This document shows, piece by piece, positions 1-8,456 of a stretch of DNA of 9,957 nucleotides. The first letter of the stretch is position 1, and every line of letters starts with the position of its first letter. Below the pieces are notes generated by a model. The model saw only the letters and a program-made list of their open reading frames with translations. It did no database searches and was not told the DNA's origin. Origin of the DNA: an uncultured Emticicia sp. (GTDB lineage: Bacteria > Bacteroidota > Bacteroidia > Cytophagales > Spirosomataceae); assembly GCF_937903345.1 (NCBI RefSeq), contig NZ_CALCZQ010000026.1:1-9957 (forward strand), in the 5' to 3' direction. The position numbers and the translations under genes were made by a program.

Positions 1-160
1 TTTTGTTATACACTTTATTATACAAAGCTTTCTTAGGGTCGGTTATCCAGCCCATCCCTCTAGGAGCTTTGAACCCTAGGTTATGTCGAATGATACGCTT
101 TACCGAAGTTCGAGCTGCAATTCGTTTATTAAGATTTGGTATGCGAAATCCGAATTTCAT
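1..160 (-). CDS. Short basic protein of unknown function, 3' end beyond the window
   Basis: An open frame starts with ATG at 160-158 and stays open for 53 codons to the window edge, so its C-terminus is not seen. The predicted product begins MKFGFRIPNLNKRIAARTSV and is very rich in Lys and Arg (about 17 of 53), followed by a patch with KAPRGMGWITDPKKALYNKVYNK character (split here by residues 31-53). I recall such short proteins with an N-P/D-P-K-K-A-x-Y-N-K-x-Y-N-K tail only as uncharacterised bacterial or phage-like proteins, and I assign no function. The stop codon of the DUF262 gene (163-161) abuts this ATG with no spacer, which suggests translational coupling and a functional link to that gene. 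The charge suggests nucleic-acid contact, but that is inference. The opposite-strand open frame across the same DNA lacks these properties and is a shadow. Confidence 0.65.
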   Translation of the reverse strand, partial: MKFGFRIPNLNKRIAARTSVKRIIRHNLGFKAPRGMGWITDPKKALYNKVYNK

Positions 161-2236
161 TTATATATATTCTAATTGTTTGTCGAATGCTTGTTGAATT
201 AATTCCATGACATCATCAAGTTCATTGATATTTGATATTCCAACTTCCACATCGCCATTGCCCCAGCGGCCTAGTCCTGAAACATCTTTACACAATCCTT
301 TTGGATCAATCATGTCGGGATAATCAATATTTAGAGATAGTCTCAGTCTTACCTTTTGTGGAACTATATCAACAAAATTTGTGGATGATTTAAAAGCGAT
401 ATACAATTTTTTGTATTCCTCTTTTACCGAAGAATCAATATTTAAAATTCGTTTCTTTAAGGCATGATACAAATCAAGCATGTCACCTTTTAAGTGCTCG
501 TACTGATCGATAGAATATACTGTGGTTGTTTTCTCCTCGGTACTATATTTATCTAAAACCTCTTGAGATAAATTTGGTGCAAACCATATTTGACGTGCCT
601 TTTCAGCTAGTTCTTTAGCCCTGGCTTCAATATTTTCAGCATTCCAAATTTCAACTTTTCTTAAAAAATCATTCAATCGAATTGGCGAATCATTAAAGCC
701 GCCTTCCATTGTTTTCTTTTGAGAAAATGGCTTGTCGCTTAATTCAGAATTATATCCTGTAAGTGTAAGATTACCCAATGAATGCAAATACTTAGATTGT
801 ACTTCTTTCCAATCTTCACCTAGCATTTTTTGCCATTCGTTAGACAATTCAGGGTTTTGAGGTATGATATGCTCAATGGTATAATCGTCTACGTTTACAA
901 ATTCTTTACGCTTATAGTTTTCTAATTTGCTTAACATGTAATTTCTATTACGGAAATTATATACTTCTTTAACCACAATTTCCTTTTCAAATTCTGTGTC
1001 AGTTGGAAACCTTTTATAACTATCCAATATTTGAAATGCAGCTTTTACACCTTCTAAATAATCTGTTTTTTTAATTGCTTTGTATATTGTTGCAAAGGTT
1101 TTATTCATACTGTTTGTCGGAATGCCACAAATGGCTCTGCGGAAAACATAATTTTCTACCAGGCTAATGATTTGCTTAAACTCATCATTTGTAATTGTGC
1201 CAGTTTCGTAGTCATTATATACAGGTAAAAGGAATGGATAACAAACATCAACCTTTAATTTGCTAATATTTTTAAAGCCTTTTTGAAGTTCGGGATCAGG
1301 CTCTTTATGCAAAACCATATTTACATAATAGCCCGAAAACTTATAAATATCCTGAACAACTTCTGTTATGGTATCAGGAGCTTTGCTGCTAGATGCGTAG
1401 GTTTTAAAGCTATCATAAACACGGTCGATACGTGGAATGGTTCCAGTTTTTACTGAAAGGTAATCACGCATAAACCAATCAAATGAAGCAGTGTACTCAT
1501 TGCCATAGCTCTGCTCCATTGGGTACCAGTACTTTTCATAAAGTTCGGTTTGAAGTTTTATTTCTTGCCCCATTAGAATATAATTTCTAATCAAATCGGC
1601 TTGGGATAAATCTAATCCTGTACTATTTAAACTTTCAAAAATTAATTGAGGATTGTCTTTGTCTTTTTCTAAAGCTACATCAACAATAAATAGACGCATG
1701 ATGCCATTGTATATATCTACTGCATTTTCTGCGTTTATCTTTTCTTTAAAAAACTTAAAATTATCAGCCACACGTAATGAAGCATCGCTACCAAGCGGAA
1801 CCCCTTTGATAATGTTTATCAGAGAATCTTTGTCTCTACGTGTAAGCAATAGTTTATACCTTAATTCGCCTTCTTCTTCAGCATTTAACAAATAGTAGTT
1901 TTGCAGTTTGGTAAAATTCGTATCTATATCTACATGATTATCTCTAACAAATTCTGCCAATGCAGCAATCATTATAGAAATGGTAGTAAGGCGTTGCTGT
2001 CCATCTATTACCAATAATTTTGGTACATCAGAAACTGTATGTATGCTCTCTTGAAAATAAACTACTGAGCCAATAAAATGACCAGGGGAACTACCGTCCT
2101 TACTGATTCGTAAAATATCATTGAACAGCTTATTGCATTGTGCAATTTGCCAGCTGTATGTGCGCTGATAAATTGGTATTACAAATTGCTTTGGCCCTTT
2201 TATTACGGTGAGAAAATTTGCTGAAGATGCTTTCAT
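161..2236 (-). CDS. DUF262-DUF1524 (GmrSD/BrxU-like) type IV restriction protein with C-terminal DUF5655
   Basis: A 691-residue multidomain protein. Residues about 8-220 form the DUF262 (GmrS-like) domain: IPIYQRTYSW at 20-29, the nucleotide-hydrolysis signature DGQQR at 78-82, and the conserved FESLNSTGLDLSQADLIRNY block near 200-219. Residues about 420-540 form DUF1524 (GmrD-like), an HNH-type nuclease with IEHIIPQ at 454-460 (H456 the likely catalytic base) and LGNLTL plus N496 at 488-496. Residues about 573-691 match DUF5655 in pattern (KLYIAFKSSTNFVDI, then GLGRWGNGDVEV). In the family, DUF262 binds and hydrolyses NTP in response to DNA and licenses DUF1524 cleavage; GmrSD attacks glucosylated hydroxymethylcytosine DNA and BrxU a wider range of modified cytosines. 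The modification sensed here is unknown. All key motifs are intact. It follows the MmeI-like gene by 41 bp and is read with it; the basic protein follows at zero spacing. The ATG at 2236 puts the DUF262 motifs at normal distance from the N-terminus. Confidence 0.9.
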   Translation of the reverse strand: MKASSANFLTVIKGPKQFVIPIYQRTYSWQIAQCNKLFNDILRISKDGSSPGHFIGSVVYFQESIHTVSDVPKLLVIDGQQRLTTISIMIAALAEFVRDNHVDIDTNFTKLQNYYLLNAEEEGELRYKLLLTRRDKDSLINIIKGVPLGSDASLRVADNFKFFKEKINAENAVDIYNGIMRLFIVDVALEKDKDNPQLIFESLNSTGLDLSQADLIRNYILMGQEIKLQTELYEKYWYPMEQSYGNEYTASFDWFMRDYLSVKTGTIPRIDRVYDSFKTYASSSKAPDTITEVVQDIYKFSGYYVNMVLHKEPDPELQKGFKNISKLKVDVCYPFLLPVYNDYETGTITNDEFKQIISLVENYVFRRAICGIPTNSMNKTFATIYKAIKKTDYLEGVKAAFQILDSYKRFPTDTEFEKEIVVKEVYNFRNRNYMLSKLENYKRKEFVNVDDYTIEHIIPQNPELSNEWQKMLGEDWKEVQSKYLHSLGNLTLTGYNSELSDKPFSQKKTMEGGFNDSPIRLNDFLRKVEIWNAENIEARAKELAEKARQIWFAPNLSQEVLDKYSTEEKTTTVYSIDQYEHLKGDMLDLYHALKKRILNIDSSVKEEYKKLYIAFKSSTNFVDIVPQKVRLRLSLNIDYPDMIDPKGLCKDVSGLGRWGNGDVEVGISNINELDDVMELIQQAFDKQLEYI

Positions 2237-2277
2237 TTATTTAGGATAATGATTCTTTACTATTTTTTAATTTATTA

Positions 2278-5055
2278 CTATGGAAACAACCCTAATGTGA
2301 AGGAATCGTATAGTTTAAATAAAAACTCCAGCCTATTAGCTTCGCTTCTAAATACTTGGGAACTGTAGGCTAAATCTACTGCTTTGTCTAACTCGTTATG
2401 TGCTTTTACCAATGCAGGTGGCATTGTCGATGGATGGTATAAGACTGCAAGTGAATTATTTGGAAATGCGGCTCTAGTATCCAAAACCTTCTGAGCTTTT
2501 TCTTCAACTGCTTTAATTTGTTTCTCTGAAGGATTTTCAGGAAAGGGGAAATTATTATAAACAATACCTGCTGAATATCTATAATCACTTTTTAATCTTC
2601 CACAAACAGATTTAACCCAAGCCATATGCATAAAAGAGGTTAAAATTCCGAAATAATAAACATTTGCTTTTGGCAAGACATACAATTGATTTGAAGCAAT
2701 TGTATCAGGTTTTAGAAATTCAATAGGGATATATTTTCTGTTTACAGACGAAACGGTTGGAAATGCTAAGTAACTAGTTTTGGGTTGACGGACTTCTGCG
2801 AAAAGAGTAGGAGTTTCAGCAAGTTTTTTGGTATTAACCCTGTCACTTTTTGAACGCCATTTTCTAACTGCATCAACTCTTTCTTTTATTTTAGAATTGC
2901 TTTTTATTTCATTGGGAGAAGCGTTCATTAGCCACAAACAAAAACGTTTTTCAGAATGTAACAATTCCCTACCACCTATGAACGGTTTTATTAATTTTTT
3001 AGAATTGCTATTTTCTTTAATAATCTGATTTTTTTCATCTTCAGTTAATGTATAATTACCATCGTCTAAAGCAAAACTACCGTAGTTAATTTCAGGTACA
3101 TTACAAATTGGACGACTTCTTTTTAAAATTGTAGTGTCTTTGCCTTGTACTAGGTAAGGATTAATATTGGTTGCTTTTATTTTTATAGGCTCACCTTTAA
3201 TGTCAGAATATTCAAAAATGTATTTATCTTTTAAATTTTCTTTCCCAAATCCAATAACAACACAATGAACAGCAGCAACACCATCCGCATCATTGTGCCA
3301 TTTGAAAGTTTGATGAGCAAATTGAATCTTTACTTTATAATTGTTAAATAATTCGTTCCATAAGATTCCAGGTTGTTCACCCTGAGCAATACTATTTGTG
3401 CTAACTAATGCAGTTTTAGTAAAATCATGTTTTGACATGTATTCAGCAGATTTAATATACCAGCATGCCACATAGTCCAATACTCCTGCTCCGCTAACCC
3501 CATTAAAAATCTTAACAACATCTTTTTTTTGCTCTTCAGTTTGAAATTGTTTTCCAATAAAAGGAGGGTTTCCTAAAATGTAATCAAATCCAGAAATAAC
3601 ATCACCTTTGCCTTTAATGAATTTTGATTTTGTTTCCCATTTTTTATTAAGTGAATTACAATTTTCAATAATTGCGGCCTCGTGTAATGGAATTGTTGGA
3701 ACAGCTTTCCCAAATTCACTTTCTAAACGCATGTTCATTTGATGTTGAGTTAGCCACATTGCAACTTCAGCAATCATTGCAGATGTTGGATCAATTTCAT
3801 ACCCATAGAAATTACTTAAAGGAACATTGCTTAAAATACTGGAATCAGTAATCAATTGTATTCCATTTTTGTATTTTTTTCTTATTATTTCAATATCTAG
3901 CAGCCTTAATTCCCTATAGGTAATAACAAGAAAATTACCACAGCCGCAAGCTGGGTCTAAAAAGGTTAACTCATTAATTTTTTTTCTGAAATTTTCTAAT
4001 GCTTTTTGATTGGATTTAATTGATTCAAATTCATTTTGTAGTTTATCAAGAAATAGAGGGCGTACCACCCTTAATATATTTTTTTCTGAAGTAAAGTGAG
4101 CTCCTAAACTTCTTCTTTCCTCAATATTCATAACAGCCTGAAATAATGAACCAAATATTACAGGTGAAATGTCTGACCAATCATAAGCACAACATTCGAT
4201 AAGAGCATCTCTTAATGCGTTAGTAGTAGGAGGCACTTTATTTAATTTAGAATTAAACAGATCGCCATTTACGTAAGGGAATTTATTAAGTTCTTTATTT
4301 ATTGATTTTCTATTCTTAACAGGTGTATTTAAAGTTTCAAACAATGCAATAATATGGTCACCAAGTGTTTTACCAGTTGTATACTCTCTAATATATGTTT
4401 CAAATTGCTTTCTATTAAAAATACCAGTATCCTCAGCAAATAAACAGAATAGAATTCTTGCTAAAAGAATTGAAATGTCGGATGAACTATATCCTTTACG
4501 TTCAATCGCATCATAAACATTTGCTATTCTTCGTGCAGCTTCTTGATTTACTCTTTCTTCATCAGTCTCTAAGCGATTTGCAAATTCAATGAAGAAAACA
4601 AATTCATCTAGTTTGCTTCCTAACAATTCTATTGGTACTTCAGTTAAGAAGTTAATCTTAACTGATTTGCCATTATTTACAAGTACTTCATACTTTTTTA
4701 TTCTTTTGAAATTCATCAACATTATGAACTGCGGGCGCTGATGAGGCATAAGATCTTCAATATATTCTTTTGCTTGAATGAGTGTCTTTTCCCAATGTTT
4801 AGGATTATCAAGATGTGCAGATTTTGATTCAATAATTAATTTGCCTGACCAAAACAAATCTGCAAAACCAGTTCCATGCTCATTCTTCTTTTGAATCGCT
4901 TTTTCAAATTGTGCTAGATTTTTTCTGTCAAGACCAAAAATCTGAAAAAATTCATTTGTAAAAGTTTGAGCTTCCGATCTTTCAGCTGTGGTGCCTCTCC
5001 AACGCAAAATAAATTTCTCAGCGTTTTCAATCATCTGTCTATTTATTGTAGCCAT
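2278..5055 (-). CDS. MmeI-like type IIL restriction-modification enzyme (nuclease, adenine methyltransferase and TRD in one chain)
   Basis: A 925-residue protein, close to the length of MmeI (about 919). The N-terminal nuclease shows D66 (FADLF) then E76-S-K78, i.e. D-x9-E-x-K, the same spacing as the MmeI catalytic site. A helical connector covers about 150-310 (LLARILFCLFAEDTGIF at 197-213). The methyltransferase has the AdoMet motif LDPACGCGNFL at 366-376, an acidic GYEIDP at 418-423, and the N6-adenine motif IV NPPF at 496-499. The target-recognition and C-terminal part runs from about 680, with FIGGREL and the family-typical RLKSDYRYSAGIVYNNFPFP, then a helical tail. By family it methylates adenine on one strand for host protection and cuts about 20 bp downstream of an asymmetric site; the site cannot be read from the sequence by eye. 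It starts with ATG 76 bp after the DpnA-like gene, with no ribosome-binding site of the usual kind. A PglX (BREX) assignment was considered, but PglX is larger and lacks this nuclease, and no BREX partners are present. Confidence 0.88.
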   Translation of the reverse strand: MATINRQMIENAEKFILRWRGTTAERSEAQTFTNEFFQIFGLDRKNLAQFEKAIQKKNEHGTGFADLFWSGKLIIESKSAHLDNPKHWEKTLIQAKEYIEDLMPHQRPQFIMLMNFKRIKKYEVLVNNGKSVKINFLTEVPIELLGSKLDEFVFFIEFANRLETDEERVNQEAARRIANVYDAIERKGYSSSDISILLARILFCLFAEDTGIFNRKQFETYIREYTTGKTLGDHIIALFETLNTPVKNRKSINKELNKFPYVNGDLFNSKLNKVPPTTNALRDALIECCAYDWSDISPVIFGSLFQAVMNIEERRSLGAHFTSEKNILRVVRPLFLDKLQNEFESIKSNQKALENFRKKINELTFLDPACGCGNFLVITYRELRLLDIEIIRKKYKNGIQLITDSSILSNVPLSNFYGYEIDPTSAMIAEVAMWLTQHQMNMRLESEFGKAVPTIPLHEAAIIENCNSLNKKWETKSKFIKGKGDVISGFDYILGNPPFIGKQFQTEEQKKDVVKIFNGVSGAGVLDYVACWYIKSAEYMSKHDFTKTALVSTNSIAQGEQPGILWNELFNNYKVKIQFAHQTFKWHNDADGVAAVHCVVIGFGKENLKDKYIFEYSDIKGEPIKIKATNINPYLVQGKDTTILKRSRPICNVPEINYGSFALDDGNYTLTEDEKNQIIKENSNSKKLIKPFIGGRELLHSEKRFCLWLMNASPNEIKSNSKIKERVDAVRKWRSKSDRVNTKKLAETPTLFAEVRQPKTSYLAFPTVSSVNRKYIPIEFLKPDTIASNQLYVLPKANVYYFGILTSFMHMAWVKSVCGRLKSDYRYSAGIVYNNFPFPENPSEKQIKAVEEKAQKVLDTRAAFPNNSLAVLYHPSTMPPALVKAHNELDKAVDLAYSSQVFRSEANRLEFLFKLYDSFTLGLFP

Positions 5056-5131
5056 TTTTTAAAATTTAAAATTCATCTTAATATATGTTAATATGCTGAT
5101 TACCTTCTTACTGTATATTTAATTTGTTAGC

Positions 5132-6010
5132 TCAAAATATTAGTTCTTTTCCATACTCAACACTTGGCTCTTCAAATAAAAACAATTCAAGTTCTTTTTT
5201 ATCATTAAACCCTCCAATTTTTTTTCTGTATGCTGCTACTGTTTTTGGGTTTTCAATTTCTATTTTTCTGTTTTTACTAATAGTCAAAAATTCTTCTTCT
5301 TGGTCAATTCCTAAAAACCTTCTGTTTGCAAGATTTGCTGCAATACCAGTAGTGCTACTTCCTGTAAATGGATCTAAAATCCATGCATTGGGCTTTGTTG
5401 ATGCTAAAATAAGCCTTGTCAAAACTGATAAAGGTTTCTGAGTTGGATGTTTACCACAAGATTTTTCCCACGGTGCGATTGCTGGCAATTTCCATACATC
5501 TTTCATTTGTTTGTCGCCATTTAATTGCTTCATTAATTCATAATTGAAATAGTGAGGTACTTTTTCCTTTTTACGTGCCCAAATAATTTGTTCGGTTGAA
5601 TGGGTGAAAAATCTGCAAGAAAAATTAGGTGGAGGGTTGTTCTTTTCCCAAGTTATAACATTGAGAATTTTAAAATCTAATTCTGTTAAAATTTGACCAA
5701 TAGAAAATATGTTATGCATCGTACCACTTATCCATATAGTGGCATCATCTTTCATTTTATCACGAACTGAAGTAAGCCATTTTCTATTGAAATCATTTAC
5801 ATATTCAAATCCTTCCGATTTATCCCATTTGCCTTTATTTACACTGACAATTTTACCGCTTTGAATTGATAAACCATTATTTGATAAAAAATATGGAGGA
5901 TCAGCAAAAACCATATCAAACTTGTGCTCAAATTGAGGTAATAAATTCATTGTATCTCCTTTTAGAAGATAGAAATTTTTATCTGTTGATTTAAAAAATG
6001 GATTAATCAC
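5132..6010 (-). CDS. dpnA: DpnA-like site-specific DNA adenine methyltransferase (second GATC methylase)
   Basis: A 292-residue beta-class amino-methyltransferase: catalytic motif IV ADPPYFLSNNG at 36-46 comes first and the AdoMet-binding DPFTGSSTTG at 213-222 last, with KHPTQKP at 187-193. The segments KWDKSEGF, HNIFSIGQ, SCRFFTHSTE and QMKDVW are those I recognise from M2.DpnII (DpnA), which methylates GATC adenine and can also act on single-stranded DNA, protecting incoming plasmid during transformation in pneumococcus. The start is GTG at 6010-6008. It overlaps the DGQHR stop codon in a GTGA arrangement, and the 20 residues before the first internal Met (FFKSTDKNFYLLKGDT) align with the DpnA N-terminus, so GTG is preferred over the internal ATG. 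Unlike the pneumococcal order dpnM-dpnA-dpnB, this gene is last in the operon. The target GATC is inferred from family and neighbours. Confidence 0.88.
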   Translation of the reverse strand: MINPFFKSTDKNFYLLKGDTMNLLPQFEHKFDMVFADPPYFLSNNGLSIQSGKIVSVNKGKWDKSEGFEYVNDFNRKWLTSVRDKMKDDATIWISGTMHNIFSIGQILTELDFKILNVITWEKNNPPPNFSCRFFTHSTEQIIWARKKEKVPHYFNYELMKQLNGDKQMKDVWKLPAIAPWEKSCGKHPTQKPLSVLTRLILASTKPNAWILDPFTGSSTTGIAANLANRRFLGIDQEEEFLTISKNRKIEIENPKTVAAYRKKIGGFNDKKELELFLFEEPSVEYGKELIF

Positions 6011-7554
6011 TTTAATTTTTTTGTTTCAAGTTCCATATTACTAAAACTAGGACTACTAGATTTAATATCATTTAAGATTATATTTGAAAGGGAGCTGAAA
6101 CCCGCCTTGCCGTATTTCTTTTGTAAAGAAGTTTTATTTTTATTAATACTTTTTACAAGTTCCTCAATTGCTATATCTATGGTAACATTGATGTTATTCT
6201 TTTCAATATTTCGATTAAAAAGAGAGGTGAATTTTAATATAAGTTGAATTCCGTTATTAGATTTATAAAAGTTAATATTTGATGGATCTTTCGATAAAAG
6301 AATACTAACAAAATCTTTTATTTTGGAATAAGGTGTTTCAATGTCTTGTTCTTCCAATTGCAAGAAACCATTATTAGAGTCAACAATTTTAAAGTTGAGT
6401 ATGGATTGAACAATTGTCGTTAATGTTATTTTCTTTTTTCTTTCTTCACCTGCATTGCCAAAAAATACATTTTCTTTGAAGAGACCAACATTTTCATTTA
6501 ATTTTTTTGCAATCTGAACTGCAATTTTTTCTCTGTTTTCTATTGTTCCCGACTGGAATTTCAGGTCAGCTTTTAAAGAATATATTAGATTTGGATCTAT
6601 ACCCTTTTGTGAGTCATTAATCTCTATAAAAGTTTGAATCTCATCTTCTAAAGGCATTTTTTGAAATAATACAATTGGGAGAGAATGAGAATCTTGAATT
6701 CGGGATTCCAGTTTGCTAAAAGCAAGCAACCGATGTTGACCATCTACCACTTTACAGGAAGAAAAATTACTTGGCAAATCAAATTCAACTTTACAAGGGC
6801 ATTCAGATTTGGGCTTAGGTACAAAACTGATGTCATCTTCACAATTTAAAAGGATTGAATTTGGAAATGCATTTATGCGATTTGACTTTATTAATGCAGC
6901 CATTTTATCAACTCTTTTTTTATCAACTAATCTTTGATAGCCAATTGAATTATTTTTTCTTCTCGAGATAAAACTATAATTTAAAATATTCTCGACTCTA
7001 TCAGCAAATACAAAAGCAGGAGTATTGCCGACCCATATTTGTGTCGCAGTTATTGACTCCTTTTTTATTTTTCTCGGTTTGATATTTAGAAAATTGTATA
7101 AATCGTTTTTAGCCCATTTCCCTACAGTTTTGAATATCCGTTCAAAGTAGTGATAATCTTCGGTGTATACAATTTTCGTAAAATCATCTAATACATAGTT
7201 GATTGATTCTAGTTTTGAATCCTTTTCTGATTTATCAATATAGATAACATAAATAGGATAGTCTTTTAATTTAAGGTCTTCTCTAAGGTTATTTTGATTT
7301 CCTTCATCTTTCCATTTATTTAGAAATTTTGCTACTTTATCTTGTCGGTCATCTTTTTTTATACTATCATCATAAATAATATATATCTGATTTACATTGT
7401 CACAGAATACTCCATCCACTTCACCATCATCAATTTTTTTTTCATTCTTCATCTTCCAGTTTAATGAAACACAAGAAAGTTCCATATTGTGAAACAGAAA
7501 TGCTGTTTCCTTTTCTGAAACATTCCCTTTAAAATCGTAAGTGGTTACATCCAT
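6007..7554 (-). CDS. DGQHR-domain protein embedded in the DpnII-like operon
   Basis: A 515-residue protein. The signature VVDGQHRLLAFSK lies at 269-281, preceded by GYQRLVDKKRVDKMAALI (205-222) and followed by TFIEINDSQKGIDPNLIYSL (308-327), the usual core of DGQHR/DndB-related proteins, which share the ParB/Srx-like fold with DUF262. The N-terminal 150 residues look like a restriction-endonuclease-type alpha/beta domain: EVDGVF at 45-50, then strand IYIIYDD at 57-63 where related proteins tend to carry an E-x-K; the lysine is not there, so it may be a non-catalytic remnant. The C-terminal 180 residues are Lys/Asn/Ile-rich with no motif I know. It starts 2 nt after the endonuclease stop and overlaps the DpnA start by 4 nt, so it is locked into the R-M operon. 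A role as regulator, DNA sensor or accessory nuclease is possible; the sequence does not decide. The DGQHR core is certain, function is not. Confidence 0.82.
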   Translation of the reverse strand: MDVTTYDFKGNVSEKETAFLFHNMELSCVSLNWKMKNEKKIDDGEVDGVFCDNVNQIYIIYDDSIKKDDRQDKVAKFLNKWKDEGNQNNLREDLKLKDYPIYVIYIDKSEKDSKLESINYVLDDFTKIVYTEDYHYFERIFKTVGKWAKNDLYNFLNIKPRKIKKESITATQIWVGNTPAFVFADRVENILNYSFISRRKNNSIGYQRLVDKKRVDKMAALIKSNRINAFPNSILLNCEDDISFVPKPKSECPCKVEFDLPSNFSSCKVVDGQHRLLAFSKLESRIQDSHSLPIVLFQKMPLEDEIQTFIEINDSQKGIDPNLIYSLKADLKFQSGTIENREKIAVQIAKKLNENVGLFKENVFFGNAGEERKKKITLTTIVQSILNFKIVDSNNGFLQLEEQDIETPYSKIKDFVSILLSKDPSNINFYKSNNGIQLILKFTSLFNRNIEKNNINVTIDIAIEELVKSINKNKTSLQKKYGKAGFSSLSNIILNDIKSSSPSFSNMELETKKLK

Positions 7555-7556
7555 AA

Positions 7557-8456
7557 TTAATTCAAAATTTTATTTAACACATCGTCTTTTAACATTTCCA
7601 GATTCAACAAATAATCTGCCTTGTCGAAATATTCTCTCAAAGGCTTCAAAGTAGATTTCCAACCAGCACCATCGGTTATCCAAATGAATTCAATTCCTTG
7701 CTTATTCCAGTAACGATTCATTTCAATATATTCTGTAGCTGTTGATTTTAGTTTTGAACCACCACCGCCATAAAAATTACATTCGATAAAAAACAGTTTG
7801 CCATTTTTATTGATTGCGAAATCAAGCTGTCTCGAAGATTTATCCACCACTACATCTAAATTCCATTGTTCTTTTATTTTCTTTGCAGTTGCTTGTGGCA
7901 TATATTGCAAGCCTGAGTTTTGGCAAGTATCTGAAACAAATTCTTCAACCAGACTTTCCATAAGCGTACCGCCTCTGTTTTTTCTACCGTTACTATCTAA
8001 ACCAACTTCAACACCTGTTGCATAATCAACTAGGTTTTTTACTTTCTTATCTTTCAGTATTTCACCAATCCCTGAATTAACTACGAAATGTGCCAATTCT
8101 TTGCACTCATCGTCCGAAAGTTTTCCTTTAGTAAAGGAGTAATTTTTGTAAATAAAATGTTTAGTATCAATCAATATGTCAATTGACTTTTCACGAACCG
8201 CTATAAGAGTGGGAAATGCTTTTATAACTTGTGGATATTGTTTAATTAGGCTAAAAGCTTCTTTCTCAATATCGTCTTTGCCAATGAGAAAATTTAATAA
8301 GTTTAGTTCCTTCTCAATAGGTTTAATATTACTGAATACCTTTTCCCAATTAACAAAGTAATCCCATTTTGTGATTTTTTCTTTAAAGCTTTGCGTTATT
8401 TTTTTAAAAAGCAAATCTTCATTTTTTAAATTAAGCAGGTTGCAAAGCTTGTTCAT
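7557..8456 (-). CDS. dpnB: DpnII/MboI-family type II restriction endonuclease (GATC)
   Basis: A 299-residue enzyme, close to DpnII (about 288). Strongest matches to what I know of DpnII: KNLVDYATGVEVGLDSNGRKNR at about 140-161 (the TGVEVG.D.NGRKNR block), RQLDFAINKNGKLFFIECNFY at 209-229 and GGGGSKLKSTATEY at 230-243, and FIWITDGAGW at 257-266. D212 and E225 in the D...E-C-N arrangement are the probable PD-(D/E)xK-type catalytic acids, with Asn in place of the usual Lys as in DpnII. By family it cuts unmethylated GATC before the G. Its ATG lies inside the 3' end of the Dam-like gene (26-nt overlap), so it is translated after the protecting methylase. It ends 2 nt before the DGQHR gene. No frameshift or lost motif is visible, so it should be active. 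Confidence 0.93.
   Translation of the reverse strand: MNKLCNLLNLKNEDLLFKKITQSFKEKITKWDYFVNWEKVFSNIKPIEKELNLLNFLIGKDDIEKEAFSLIKQYPQVIKAFPTLIAVREKSIDILIDTKHFIYKNYSFTKGKLSDDECKELAHFVVNSGIGEILKDKKVKNLVDYATGVEVGLDSNGRKNRGGTLMESLVEEFVSDTCQNSGLQYMPQATAKKIKEQWNLDVVVDKSSRQLDFAINKNGKLFFIECNFYGGGGSKLKSTATEYIEMNRYWNKQGIEFIWITDGAGWKSTLKPLREYFDKADYLLNLEMLKDDVLNKILN

Noticed and set aside
3..197. Plus-strand open frame of 64 codons at the left edge
   Set aside because: It overlaps the 3' end of the DUF262 gene and the basic minus-strand frame, has a non-ATG start, and has no recognisable pattern.
2406..2588. Second minus-strand frame inside the MmeI-like gene
   Set aside because: Composition is low-complexity and it is out of frame with the intact, conserved C-terminus of the MmeI-like enzyme.
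2278..5055. BREX PglX-type methylase
   Set aside because: The N-terminal D-x9-ExK nuclease and 925-residue length fit MmeI; no PglZ, BrxC or BrxL partner is present.
5056..5131. Separate promoter for the MmeI-like gene; near-tandem TTAATATATG/TTAATATG at 5078-5095
   Set aside because: No TAnnTTTG box was found, and the repeat is short and A/T-only, as expected by chance here. A promoter in this gap is not excluded.
5124..5441. Plus-strand open frame of 105 codons with a hydrophobic stretch
   Set aside because: It lies antisense to the conserved C-terminus of the DpnA-like methylase; the apparent hydrophobicity comes from the complement of Lys/Glu codons.
5132..5950. DpnA-like protein starting at the internal ATG (residue 21)
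   Set aside because: This would remove a segment that matches the DpnA N-terminus; the GTG start fits the 4-nt overlap.
7798..8025. Plus-strand open frame opposite the endonuclease
   Set aside because: It is antisense to the most conserved endonuclease block and has no domain pattern.
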